A stretch of 8,397 nt of DNA from an uncultured Bacilli bacterium (GTDB lineage: Bacteria > Bacillota_I > Bacilli_A > RF39 > UBA660): positions 1-8,397 of the forward strand of contig CAKPFG010000017.1 in NCBI GenBank assembly GCA_934153675.1, written 5' to 3'. Both the position numbers and the translations under genes were made by a program. Under the pieces are notes generated by a model, which made no database searches, had not been told where the DNA came from, and saw nothing but the letters and a program-made list of their open reading frames with translations. Positions 1-6,104 of this stretch are shown here, piece by piece (the stretch's first letter is position 1; each line of letters starts with the position of its first letter).

Positions 1-73
1 TATCTAGTAAGTAATTAGCTACGGCAAGTTCTATACTTTTTCCGTATGCATCAACACTTCTTTTATTAGCTGA
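1..73 (-). repeat. Left copy of 73-bp prepilin-stem repeat
   Basis: It matches 8325-8397 in the same orientation at 72 of 73 bases. The one difference (A at 68, G at 8392) is synonymous (GCT versus GCC, Ala41). It encodes residues 40-63 of the prepilin-like protein. Confidence 0.98.
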
Positions 74-190
74 TTCCATAGAGCGTTTTACGATATTTAA
101 TACAATTGGGGTTACTATTAGTGCTAATATAGCTAGTATTACTAATACGGCTATTAATTCTATTAATGTAAATGCTTTTTTATTTTTCAT
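1..190 (-). CDS. Type IV prepilin-like protein, N-terminal part (runs off left edge)
   Basis: Only the first 63 codons are present. They encode a short basic leader (MKNKKA), the prepilin peptidase/methylation motif FTLIE (Phe7, Glu11) and a hydrophobic alpha-1 helix to about residue 34, followed by the amphipathic stem KRSMESANKRSVDAYGKS. This is the N-terminus of type IV pilins, pseudopilins and competence pilins. Cleavage by a PilD/ComC-type peptidase would fall just before Phe7. The ATG at 190 is preceded by AGGAAG four bases upstream. Residues 40-63 are identical to the start of the partial gene at the right edge, so this is one member of a paralogous family. The C-terminal head, which would decide its role, lies outside the window. 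The prepilin assignment is firm; pilus versus pseudopilus versus surface-displayed variable protein is open. Confidence 0.9.
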   Translation of the reverse strand, partial: MKNKKAFTLIELIAVLVILAILALIVTPIVLNIVKRSMESANKRSVDAYGKSIELAVANYLLD

Positions 191-213
191 ATATCTTCCT
201 ACCTTACATATTC

Positions 214-222
214 ATAATAGCA
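214..222 (-). promoter_or_regulatory. Extended -10 promoter for the left prepilin-like gene
   Basis: Read on the minus strand, the bases are TGC TATTAT, an extended -10 (TGnTATAAT type). It lies 24 bases before the ATG at 190, so transcription would start near 207 and leave a leader of about 16 nt carrying the ribosome binding site. I see no good -35, which an extended -10 does not strictly need. The gene is probably transcribed separately from the upstream 46-codon ORF. Confidence 0.45.
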
Positions 223-227
223 TAATT

Positions 228-263
228 AATTAAAAAATTTCTTATATAGATATTTTTTTAATT
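228..263 (-). terminator. Possible weak AT-only hairpin after the four-gene cluster
   Basis: A perfect 10-bp inverted repeat (228-237 with 254-263, arms AATTAAAAAA and TTTTTTAATT) overlaps the stop codon of the 46-codon ORF. It sits between that gene and the prepilin promoter, where a terminator would be expected. The stem is all A/T and has no GC clamp, so it may have little effect; AT-rich DNA gives such repeats by chance. Confidence 0.25.
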
Positions 264-403
264 TACCTGATTATAAAATTACTAACAAAAAAATATTCAG
301 TCATATAATCTTTTGTAAAAAAATAATATACCAAATATAAACATAATATTGAAATTACAAGAATTGATACAATTATACTTGTTTTTAATCCTCTATTATT
401 CAT
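263..403 (-). CDS. Small single-pass membrane peptide (46 aa), unknown function
   Basis: ATG at 403 opens 46 codons ending in TAA (265-263). The product starts MNNRGLKTS, has one strongly hydrophobic stretch at about residues 8-29 (rich in Ile, Leu, Val and Tyr), then a short polar/aromatic tail ending NFIIR. The basic residues Arg4 and Lys7 before the hydrophobic stretch suggest an N-in orientation. The start lies only 6 bases beyond the stop of the phosphatase gene, and the upstream ribosome binding site is weak (AGAAAG), so translation is probably coupled to the gene before it. I recognise no family. Its position as the last gene of a same-strand cluster and its coherent membrane helix support it being real, but a chance ORF in AT-rich DNA is possible. 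Confidence 0.5.
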   Translation of the reverse strand: MNNRGLKTSIIVSILVISILCLYLVYYFFTKDYMTEYFFVSNFIIR

Positions 404-409
404 AAATAT

Positions 410-1078
410 CTACTTTCTTTTCTGTTTATTACTTTTATGATTATAAGAAGTTTTACTATTTAATATGATTCTTCTTATATTTACTAATTTATTTTTTTCA
501 TTAAACTTTAATTCTAATAAATCGGGCGAAGAAAATCCATCAACAATAATTTTCTCTTTAAATTTAATAATATATTTACCTGAATATTCAACATCGCACC
601 ATTTAGAAAGAAGAAAAGTTATTGTGGAACTATGAGTAACAATCAAACTTTTTTTACCATAATTATTCTTAATAACATTAACAAGACCTTTTATAGCTCT
701 ATTTTTCACATCCTGAAAAGATTCACCTTTTTCAAGTTTATAATTATGATTTAAAAATTGTTTTTTAAAAAAGTCATTAGGTATTTTATTTTTATCATCT
801 ACACCAAATTCTCTTTCATCAAAAGCAGAATCAACTTTAACGGGAATTTTATTTTTCTCTGCTATATATTTTGCAGTTGATATGGCTCTTATATAATTAC
901 TAGAAACAACAGTATTTATCCCATTCAATTCTTTTAATTTACTATATAGGAAAGCTTTTCTCTCACCATCAATACTAAGAATAAATTTTTTATTTTCATC
1001 TTGAAAAGAACCATTTTCATTAGAAAAATCAATATTCTTTGACGCTATAGAATGTCGCATTAAGTAAACAACTGTCAT
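410..1078 (-). CDS. Histidine phosphatase superfamily protein (phosphoglycerate mutase-like)
   Basis: This 222-residue protein belongs to the histidine phosphatase superfamily (PF00300 fold). The catalytic RH motif is Arg8-His9 in YLMRHS; Arg64 is in SSNYIRA; a likely acid Glu88 is in FDEREFG; and the second histidine, His149, is in IVTHSS. Members remove or transfer phosphate through a phospho-histidine; the substrate cannot be read from this sequence. No signal peptide is seen, so it is probably cytosolic. I place the start at ATG 1078, with AGGTG five bases upstream; the longer reading from TTG 1123 would add 15 residues before the conserved beta strand and has no comparable ribosome site. 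The C-terminus is a basic tail rich in Lys, Asn and Arg. It lies 48 bases after the NodB-like gene and 6 bases before the 46-residue membrane ORF, probably in one transcript. Confidence 0.85.
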   Translation of the reverse strand: MTVVYLMRHSIASKNIDFSNENGSFQDENKKFILSIDGERKAFLYSKLKELNGINTVVSSNYIRAISTAKYIAEKNKIPVKVDSAFDEREFGVDDKNKIPNDFFKKQFLNHNYKLEKGESFQDVKNRAIKGLVNVIKNNYGKKSLIVTHSSTITFLLSKWCDVEYSGKYIIKFKEKIIVDGFSSPDLLELKFNEKNKLVNIRRIILNSKTSYNHKSNKQKRK

Positions 1079-1126
1079 ATAATCACCTACTATACTTATA
1101 TCATATTTTTTTGATATTTTCAATAT

Positions 1127-1933
1127 TTACTCTTTAATATGTTCAAACAAATTACTAATTGTATATCCTTTTTTTAATACATATTTAATCATATAATCAA
1201 GATTATTTATTAATTGCTTATCTGCTTTAAATGTTATAATAGCACCACTTTTTAATTCTTTTTTCAAATTACTATAGTAATTATTATCTATAAAACTTCC
1301 CTTTATAGTATATCCATTAATACTTTTACACTTTTTTACATTTTGATAACAAAAGATTTGTTTTTGTTTTCCTACTTTTGTAATTATGGTGTTCATCCAT
1401 TCATAATTATTATCTTTAGAATTATTAATACCAAATATATATCCTTCATTTATCAGATTATAAGTTATATCTAAATTATTTTGTAACCAAAAATCATTTA
1501 CAAAAAAATTAGCTTTAATATTATTAATTTTTAATATTCTTAATAAAATAGAAAAATCATCCTCAATCAAAAAATTAAAACTAACCATTTTTTTAGAACT
1601 ATTTCCCATTATTATATATTTATCTAAATTTTCTTTTACACTAATATGAGGTAGGACATAATCATAAACATATAATTTATCATTATATTTGCCATATTCT
1701 TTCATATTATTATAAGACTTATTAACATTAACTATTTTTTTACTAATGCCAGGTATTATTCCATCATTAATTATAATTGCATCTTCTCCTTTTGTTTCAT
1801 ATAAGTTTTTATTTTTTTTTATTTTTTGCATTACTTCGTCCATATTTTTAACAACAATAGCAGTCTTATCAGTTAAAAAAAAACTAAATGCAAGCAAACC
1901 AATTAGGCCTATAACTTGAAATAATCGTTTCAT
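1127..1933 (-). CDS. Membrane-anchored NodB/polysaccharide deacetylase-like protein, probably catalytically inactive
   Basis: The product is 268 residues. Residues 5-21 form a signal anchor or signal peptide, so the rest should face the outside. Residues about 45-110 include DGIIPGISKKIVNVNKSYNN, which I recall as an N-terminal region found with divergent Firmicutes deacetylase-like proteins. Residues about 116-268 follow the NodB fold: SFNFLIEDD (117-126) where TFDDG is expected, KANFFVNDFWLQNN (140-153) matching the KATFFV strand, NEGYIFGINN (162-171) matching GHEIGNH, GAIITF (230-235) matching the GxIxLxH strand, and GYTISNLFEHI near the end. The metal-binding HxxxH is absent and the last His is replaced, so deacetylase activity on peptidoglycan or glycans is unlikely. 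AGGTGA precedes the ATG. It follows the M29 gene by 44 bases. The fold assignment is moderately sure; the role is unknown. Confidence 0.65.
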   Translation of the reverse strand: MKRLFQVIGLIGLLAFSFFLTDKTAIVVKNMDEVMQKIKKNKNLYETKGEDAIIINDGIIPGISKKIVNVNKSYNNMKEYGKYNDKLYVYDYVLPHISVKENLDKYIIMGNSSKKMVSFNFLIEDDFSILLRILKINNIKANFFVNDFWLQNNLDITYNLINEGYIFGINNSKDNNYEWMNTIITKVGKQKQIFCYQNVKKCKSINGYTIKGSFIDNNYYSNLKKELKSGAIITFKADKQLINNLDYMIKYVLKKGYTISNLFEHIKE

Positions 1934-1977
1934 ATTTCACCTAATTAATTATATGATTTAATTTTAATCTATTACTA

Positions 1978-3204
1978 TTATTTAAATTCTAAAGTAAAAT
2001 TACCATTTTCAAATATTTTTATACTATCATTATTCTCAGTAATACCAATAATTTCTAAATCAGGAGTTCCAACCATAAAATCAACATGATTATCACATTG
2101 ATTTAATCCTACTTCTTGCAATTCTTCTTTAGATATATTAACACCATTTATAATACATTCTTTAAATGAAGCCCCAAGGGCAAAATGACAAGAAGCGTTT
2201 TCATCATACAACGTTTCATAAAATGTTAGTCCTGTTACAGAAATTTGTGAAGATGATTCAACCAAAGCAACCTCTCCTAAATAATTAGAATTATTACACG
2301 TGTTAATCATTTCCTTTAAAAATTTATCACCAATTTCTGCATATGATGATACTGCTTTTCCATCCTTAAAAGTAATATTAAAATTATCAATAATATTACC
2401 TTGATAACTTAATGGTTTAGATGAATACAAAATACCATTCGCACTTCTATAATCAGGCGATGTAAAAACCTCTTCGGTTGGAAAATTAACCAAAATTTCT
2501 TTCCCGTTTTCAAGTGTTTCACTTCCAGATTGCCAAATATGACCTTTAGGTAACGAAACAGAAAAGCAAGTCCCTTTTCCATTTTTATATTTTAATGTTT
2601 TAAAATTATAATCATTCAATTTCTTAGCTCTTTTAGATAATATTTTAATTTTTTTATCCCAAACTAACTTTGGATCTACACTATTAATTTCGCAAATATC
2701 AAAAATTTTCATCCATAAATCATCAACAGGATTTTCTGAAGTTTTAAAAATTAATTTTGCCCAAGACTTTGTTGGTACAGCAGCTATACACCAAGATAAT
2801 TGCAATTTATCTCTTAAGAATAGAAAATCCTTTCTAGTATCGTTAGAAAATTTAATCAATTCCTTAATTTTTACAGGATCAACGTCATCCATAAGTCCAG
2901 GATTTTCTGAGGCTAACATTAAAAAGGCTGCATTTTTTTTAGCATACTCACTCCATTTTGTTTTATCGAAAAAAGATAATTTTTTTAACTTCTCTACCGG
3001 CAAATTCAATAAAGCCTCATGTTTTAAATATGGATCTGTAATATCATAATAAATATCTGTAATTCCCATTTTATAAGCTATCTTAGTAATTATTCTCACA
3101 AAATCAAGTCTTTCAGAGTTAAAACTAATCAAAAGAGGTTGATTTTCTACCTTTAAACACGTTTTTAATAATACTTCTGCATATTTTTCTTTCAATGATT
3201 CCAT
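1978..3204 (-). CDS. M29-family metallo-aminopeptidase (AmpS/PepS/AmpT type)
   Basis: At 408 residues this matches the usual length of M29 aminopeptidases, cytosolic two-metal enzymes that remove N-terminal residues from peptides. Family landmarks are clear: NENPGLMDD-like SENPGLMD (99-106), the NFPTEEVFTSPD segment (240-251), GEVALVE (310-316), the ASCHFALG segment (337-344) and NHVDFMVGTPDLEI (372-385). By spacing against thermophilic AmpT the metal ligands would be Glu245, Glu311, His340, His373 and Asp375, all present. The position corresponding to the family's active-site Tyr (seven after the first His) is Phe347, which is unusual. ATG 3204 is in an AAGAG-type weak ribosome site context and gives the conserved N-terminus, so I keep it. 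It is the first gene of the minus-strand cluster and is divergent from the tyrosine-rich gene across 50 bases. Confidence 0.92.
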   Translation of the reverse strand: MESLKEKYAEVLLKTCLKVENQPLLISFNSERLDFVRIITKIAYKMGITDIYYDITDPYLKHEALLNLPVEKLKKLSFFDKTKWSEYAKKNAAFLMLASENPGLMDDVDPVKIKELIKFSNDTRKDFLFLRDKLQLSWCIAAVPTKSWAKLIFKTSENPVDDLWMKIFDICEINSVDPKLVWDKKIKILSKRAKKLNDYNFKTLKYKNGKGTCFSVSLPKGHIWQSGSETLENGKEILVNFPTEEVFTSPDYRSANGILYSSKPLSYQGNIIDNFNITFKDGKAVSSYAEIGDKFLKEMINTCNNSNYLGEVALVESSSQISVTGLTFYETLYDENASCHFALGASFKECIINGVNISKEELQEVGLNQCDNHVDFMVGTPDLEIIGITENNDSIKIFENGNFTLEFK

Positions 3205-3254
3205 TTTATCACTCTTTTCCTTTTTTTACATAATATAAATTGAAAGGAGCTATT
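3205..3254. promoter_or_regulatory. Short divergent intergenic region with overlapping promoters
   Basis: Fifty bases separate the divergent aminopeptidase and tyrosine-rich genes, and both must be expressed from here or from within the neighbour. The block TAATATAAAT (3231-3240) gives a candidate -10 in either direction (TAATAT on plus, TATTAT at 3235-3230 on minus), but I find no convincing -35 for either. AAAGGAG at 3243-3249 is the ribosome binding site of the plus-strand gene. Confidence 0.3.
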
Positions 3255-3452
3255 ATGTATCAAAATTATCCTTACAATTATAATTATAACAACACCAATA
3301 ACAGGTTTGCTGGAGGCTTTTTAGGCCCATTCATATTAGGGGGTTTAACAGGAGGACTTGTCGCACCATTTTTCTATGGTAGACCAAATTATTATTATCC
3401 ACCTTATAATCCTCCATACACTACTTATTATTATGGTGGTTATTACCGATAA
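3255..3452 (+). CDS. Small tyrosine-rich protein with one glycine-rich membrane segment
   Basis: The 65-residue product has three parts: a Tyr/Asn-rich N-terminus (1-16), a Gly-rich hydrophobic segment (about 18-41, with GGFLG, GGLTGG and a small-xxx-small helix-packing pattern), and a Tyr/Pro-rich tail (41-65). Tyrosine makes up 16 of 65 residues. The overall look is that of small spore-coat or surface-matrix proteins of Bacillota, or of a single-pass membrane protein with a sticky Tyr tail; no named family is recognised. I choose ATG 3255, five bases after AAAGGAG (3243-3249); an in-frame TTG at 3240 lies in front of this ribosome site and is not credible. The gene stands alone, divergent from the aminopeptidase, and the next plus-strand gene has its own promoter. 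No terminator is evident after it. Confidence 0.75.
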   Translation: MYQNYPYNYNYNNTNNRFAGGFLGPFILGGLTGGLVAPFFYGRPNYYYPPYNPPYTTYYYGGYYR

Positions 3453-3479
3453 TATACATTATAACATTTATTATTTAAT

Positions 3480-3508
3480 TTGACTACAAAAAACATGTGT
3501 GATAAAAT
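3480..3508 (+). promoter_or_regulatory. Sigma-A-type promoter for the 194-residue gene
   Basis: TTGACT (3480-3485) and TAAAAT (3503-3508) are separated by exactly 17 bases, five of six matches to each of TTGACA and TATAAT. Transcription would start near 3515, just before the ribosome site GGAGG (3519-3523), giving a very short leader. This also decides the start of the gene downstream: the in-frame TTG at 3480 is the -35 hexamer and not a start codon. Confidence 0.75.
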
Positions 3509-3527
3509 ATTTTTCTACGGAGGTTAT

Positions 3528-4112
3528 ATGATAGACAAAGAATTATTAAATAAAGAATTATTAAATATATTCAAAAAGAAAAAAATTTTAGCCTATGAAC
3601 TATATAAGGAATATCTAAAGGGAAATTATGAAGATATTATTATTGATAATAGAATATATAAATTAGTATTAAACATGTATTTAAGCTCATTACCACATGA
3701 TGATAGAAAAGCTTTAAAGACTATTAATAATACTATTTTTGAAATAAAAAACAATATTCAAAAAAATTTACTTGCAACAGTATATGAAACCCGTATCACA
3801 AATAATCCACAAACATTTTATAATAATGTGCTAAAGGAGCAAGAGGATATTATAGCACTTAGAGATAAAAATGGATTTTATGGTATAGACAAAATTTTAC
3901 AAGAATTACTAAGTGAATACCAATTGGAACTTAAAGTACTACACTCAGAAATATCTAATAAAGAACAAATTATGAATGGTGATAGAGAAATATATAAACA
4001 CAACCTATGTAGAAATGATGTATTAATTTTATCTAATTATCTTGGCTATGGTAGTGTTAGAGATGATGTTTTAAAACAAGCTGATAGAGCCAAAGTGCTA
4101 AAAAAACAATAG
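3528..4112 (+). CDS. Hypothetical cytosolic protein (194 aa), mostly helical
   Basis: I do not recognise this protein. The start is ATG 3528, four bases after GGAGG; upstream in-frame codons include the promoter and can be excluded. The sequence is rich in Lys, Glu, Asn and Ile, has no signal peptide or membrane segment, and looks alpha-helical throughout. Features are an N-terminal KELLNKELLN repeat (4-13), a basic KKKK (17-20), and a long Glu/Leu-rich helical stretch at roughly 115-150 (KILQELLSEYQLELKVL) that may form a coiled coil. Near the end, NDVLILSNYLGYGSVRDDVL is the most structured-looking segment. It is monocistronic, with its own promoter, and ends inside a hairpin shared with aspS. 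Composition is like the neighbouring genes, so there is no sign of recent transfer. Confidence 0.8.
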   Translation: MIDKELLNKELLNIFKKKKILAYELYKEYLKGNYEDIIIDNRIYKLVLNMYLSSLPHDDRKALKTINNTIFEIKNNIQKNLLATVYETRITNNPQTFYNNVLKEQEDIIALRDKNGFYGIDKILQELLSEYQLELKVLHSEISNKEQIMNGDREIYKHNLCRNDVLILSNYLGYGSVRDDVLKQADRAKVLKKQ

Positions 4113-4130
4113 AAAAATCTATTGTTTTTT
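4101..4130. terminator. Bidirectional terminator shared by two convergent genes
   Basis: A perfect 12-bp inverted repeat, AAAAAACAATAG (4101-4112) and its complement (4119-4130), encloses a 6-base loop. The A/T run at each outer end supplies a U-tract after the hairpin in either direction, so it should stop transcripts of both the 194-residue gene and aspS. Each arm is also the last four codons (Lys-Lys-Gln-stop) of one gene. The GC content of the stem is low, so strength is uncertain. Confidence 0.8.
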
Positions 4131-5864
4131 TGATATATTAATGCCAAGTTCTTCTAATTGTTTTAAACTAACTAAAGTTGGACAATCACTCATCAAATCA
4201 TTTGCATGGGCTGTTTTTGGAAAAGCAATAACATCACGAATATTATCTGTTTTAGAAAGTAACATCGTCATTCTATCAAGACCTAAAGCAAATCCTCCAT
4301 GTGGTGGAGTACCATATTTTAATGCATCAACAAAAAAGCCAAATTTATTTTTTACCTCTTCTTCTGATAGTCCTAAAGCTTCAAACATTTTATTTTGTAC
4401 TTTGTTTTCATGAATACGAATAGATCCACCACCAGCTTCATAGCCATTAATAACAACATCATAAGCTTTAGAATAACAATGTGCCTTATCATTTAATAAT
4501 TTATTTATATCACTGTCCTTAGGCATAGTAAATGGATGATGGCAAGAAACATATCTATTTTCTTCTTCACTCCATTCAAATGATGGAAAATCAGTTACCC
4601 AAAGCACTTTATAAATATTTTCATCTACTAAATTAAGTTTATTAGCAAGATGTATTCTAAGTGAACCTAAACTTGTTTTTACAATATTGTATTCACCCAT
4701 AACCATCAACACTAAATCATTATCTTTAAGATTAAGATTAGTTTTTAATAAGGAAATTTCATCATCTGATATAATTTTTCTTATACTACCAGTTACTTCA
4801 CTACCAATTTTTAAATATGCAAGATTATTAGCTTTATAATTTTTAACAAATGAAGTTAATTTATCAATATCTTTTCTTGAAAACTCACTTGCTTTATTTC
4901 TCACTACTATTGCATTAAAAATACAATTACCATTTACAATACTATTAAAAAATGGAGAAGGATTATTTTTAAAAATATTAGAAATATCGACTAATGGCAT
5001 ATCAAATCTTAAATCAGGTTTATCACTACCATATAATCTAATCGCATCATCGTATTTCATTCGCATAAAAGGTTTTGATATTTCAACATCAAGAACTTTC
5101 TTAAAAATATCACAAACAAGTCCCTCTGCAACATCAATAACATCATTTTCATCTACAAAACTCATTTCAACATCAATTTGAGTAAATTCAGGTTGACGAT
5201 CTGCACGTAAATCCTCATCCCTAAAACATTTCGCAATTTGAAAATATCTTTCCATTCCTCCAATCATAAGTAATTGTTTAAATATTTGTGGAGATTGTGG
5301 CAAAGCATAAAAAGAGCCCTTATTAATTCTAGACGGAACTAAATAATCTCGTGCTCCCTCAGGTGTTGACTTACAAAGAATTGGCGTTTCTATTTCCATA
5401 AAAGATAAACTATCTAAATAATTACGAGCTGCCATTGTAATTTTATGACGAATCATTAAATTATTCTTTATTTTTTCTCTTCTAAGATCCAAATAACGAT
5501 ATTTTAATCTAGTTTCCTCTAAAGCTGTTGTATTATCACAAATTTCAAAAGGTAATTCTAAAGAAGTATTTAATATTGAAACAAAATCAACATTAACTTC
5601 AATTTCCCCTGTTTTTATATTTTTATTTTCCCTTTGTCTTTTAGAAATAATACCACTAACACTAATAACATATTCTTTTTTTAATGTACAACAATCATTA
5701 TAACATTTACTTTTAGGATCAATAACAAGTTGTATAATACCACTTCTATCCCTAAGATCAATAAATAAAAGACCACCAAGATTTCTCATTTTAGAAACCC
5801 ATCCCATTAATTTTACTCTTTCGCCAACATTTTTAATATTATAATCTGTATTAAAACTTTTCAT
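4119..5864 (-). CDS. aspS: Aspartyl-tRNA synthetase, bacterial type
   Basis: AspRS charges tRNA(Asp) with aspartate in the cytosol. The 581 residues match bacterial AspRS in length and domain order: an OB-fold anticodon-binding domain (about 1-105, with GWVSKMRNLGGLLFIDLRD), the class II catalytic core with motif 1 (EIETPILCKSTPEG, about 157-170), the aspartate-specific RDYLVPSR, motif 2 (FRDEDLRADRQPEFTQ, 214-229), a bacterial GAD insertion domain (about 270-405), and motif 3 (GFALGLDRMTML, 524-535). Leu29 sits where some non-discriminating bacterial enzymes have His, which favours a tRNA(Asp)-specific enzyme (inference). Start: ATG 5864 is six bases after AGGAGG; the TTG immediately upstream is too close. 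It is transcribed alone behind a T-box leader. Confidence 0.98.
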   Translation of the reverse strand: MKSFNTDYNIKNVGERVKLMGWVSKMRNLGGLLFIDLRDRSGIIQLVIDPKSKCYNDCCTLKKEYVISVSGIISKRQRENKNIKTGEIEVNVDFVSILNTSLELPFEICDNTTALEETRLKYRYLDLRREKIKNNLMIRHKITMAARNYLDSLSFMEIETPILCKSTPEGARDYLVPSRINKGSFYALPQSPQIFKQLLMIGGMERYFQIAKCFRDEDLRADRQPEFTQIDVEMSFVDENDVIDVAEGLVCDIFKKVLDVEISKPFMRMKYDDAIRLYGSDKPDLRFDMPLVDISNIFKNNPSPFFNSIVNGNCIFNAIVVRNKASEFSRKDIDKLTSFVKNYKANNLAYLKIGSEVTGSIRKIISDDEISLLKTNLNLKDNDLVLMVMGEYNIVKTSLGSLRIHLANKLNLVDENIYKVLWVTDFPSFEWSEEENRYVSCHHPFTMPKDSDINKLLNDKAHCYSKAYDVVINGYEAGGGSIRIHENKVQNKMFEALGLSEEEVKNKFGFFVDALKYGTPPHGGFALGLDRMTMLLSKTDNIRDVIAFPKTAHANDLMSDCPTLVSLKQLEELGINISKKQ

Positions 5865-5881
5865 CAAAATCCTCCTTCATA

Positions 5882-6061
5882 TAAAAAGAGTCTAAAGTAT
5901 AAGGGCGATTGACGCGGTACCACCTTATTTATAGACTCTAATCTTTAACGCAGACTTACGATTATTCTTACATTTGATATCTTCATTATAAATAATTTAT
6001 TAGTTTACACCAACCACTAACTCTCTTAAAAACACTTATAACTACTCCTTCAAACAAATAC
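5882..6061 (-). ncRNA. T-box riboswitch leader of aspS
   Basis: Read on the minus strand, the leader contains the T-box core AAGGTGGTACCGCG (5926-5913), preceded by the usual Stem I landmarks: an S-turn-type GGAGTAG (around 6047-6041), AGAGAGT, and the distal loop GGTGTAA (6011-6005). In the proximal Stem I, ATTTG pairs with CAAAT (5977-5973 region), leaving an internal loop with GAT (5981-5979) followed by A. GAU is an aspartate codon, matching the gene downstream, so it is the likely specifier. Uncharged tRNA(Asp) would pair there and, through its NCCA end, with the UGGU bulge of the T-box, favouring the antiterminator and aspS expression. The class is certain; the exact specifier register is inferred by eye. 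Confidence 0.93.
5883..5939 (-). terminator. Rho-independent terminator arm of the T-box switch
   Basis: AGAGTCTA (5939-5932) pairs perfectly with TAGACTCT (5894-5887), followed by TTTTT (5887-5883). The stem extends inward with ATAAGG pairing to CCTTAT, which occupies the T-box core. Formation of this hairpin therefore excludes the antiterminator, the standard T-box arrangement. Confidence 0.88.
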
Positions 6062-6067
6062 AATCAT

Positions 6068-6096
6068 ATTATAACATATTTTTAAAACATTACCAA
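6068..6096 (-). promoter_or_regulatory. Promoter of the aspS T-box transcript
   Basis: On the minus strand a perfect -10 TATAAT (6073-6068) lies 17 bases from TTGGTA (6096-6091), a 4/6 match to the -35 consensus. Transcription would start near 6061, immediately before the T-box Stem I, giving a leader of about 196 nt. The -35 lies within about ten bases of the first recognisable codons of the transposase remnant. Confidence 0.7.
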
Positions 6097-6104
6097 ATTA
6101 TTTT

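Noticed and set aside
1079..1123. A longer phosphatase reading from TTG 1123.
   Set aside because: It would add 15 residues before the conserved first strand. AGGTG sits five bases before ATG 1078, where family members normally begin.
3480..3527. A longer start (TTG 3480) for the 194-residue protein.
   Set aside because: TTG 3480 is the first half of the -35 hexamer, and the -10 and ribosome site lie between it and ATG 3528.
4141..4413. A 90-codon plus-strand ORF opposite the 3' end of aspS.
   Set aside because: It is antisense to conserved AspRS motif 3 sequence, has no ribosome site, and is explained as a shadow of aspS.
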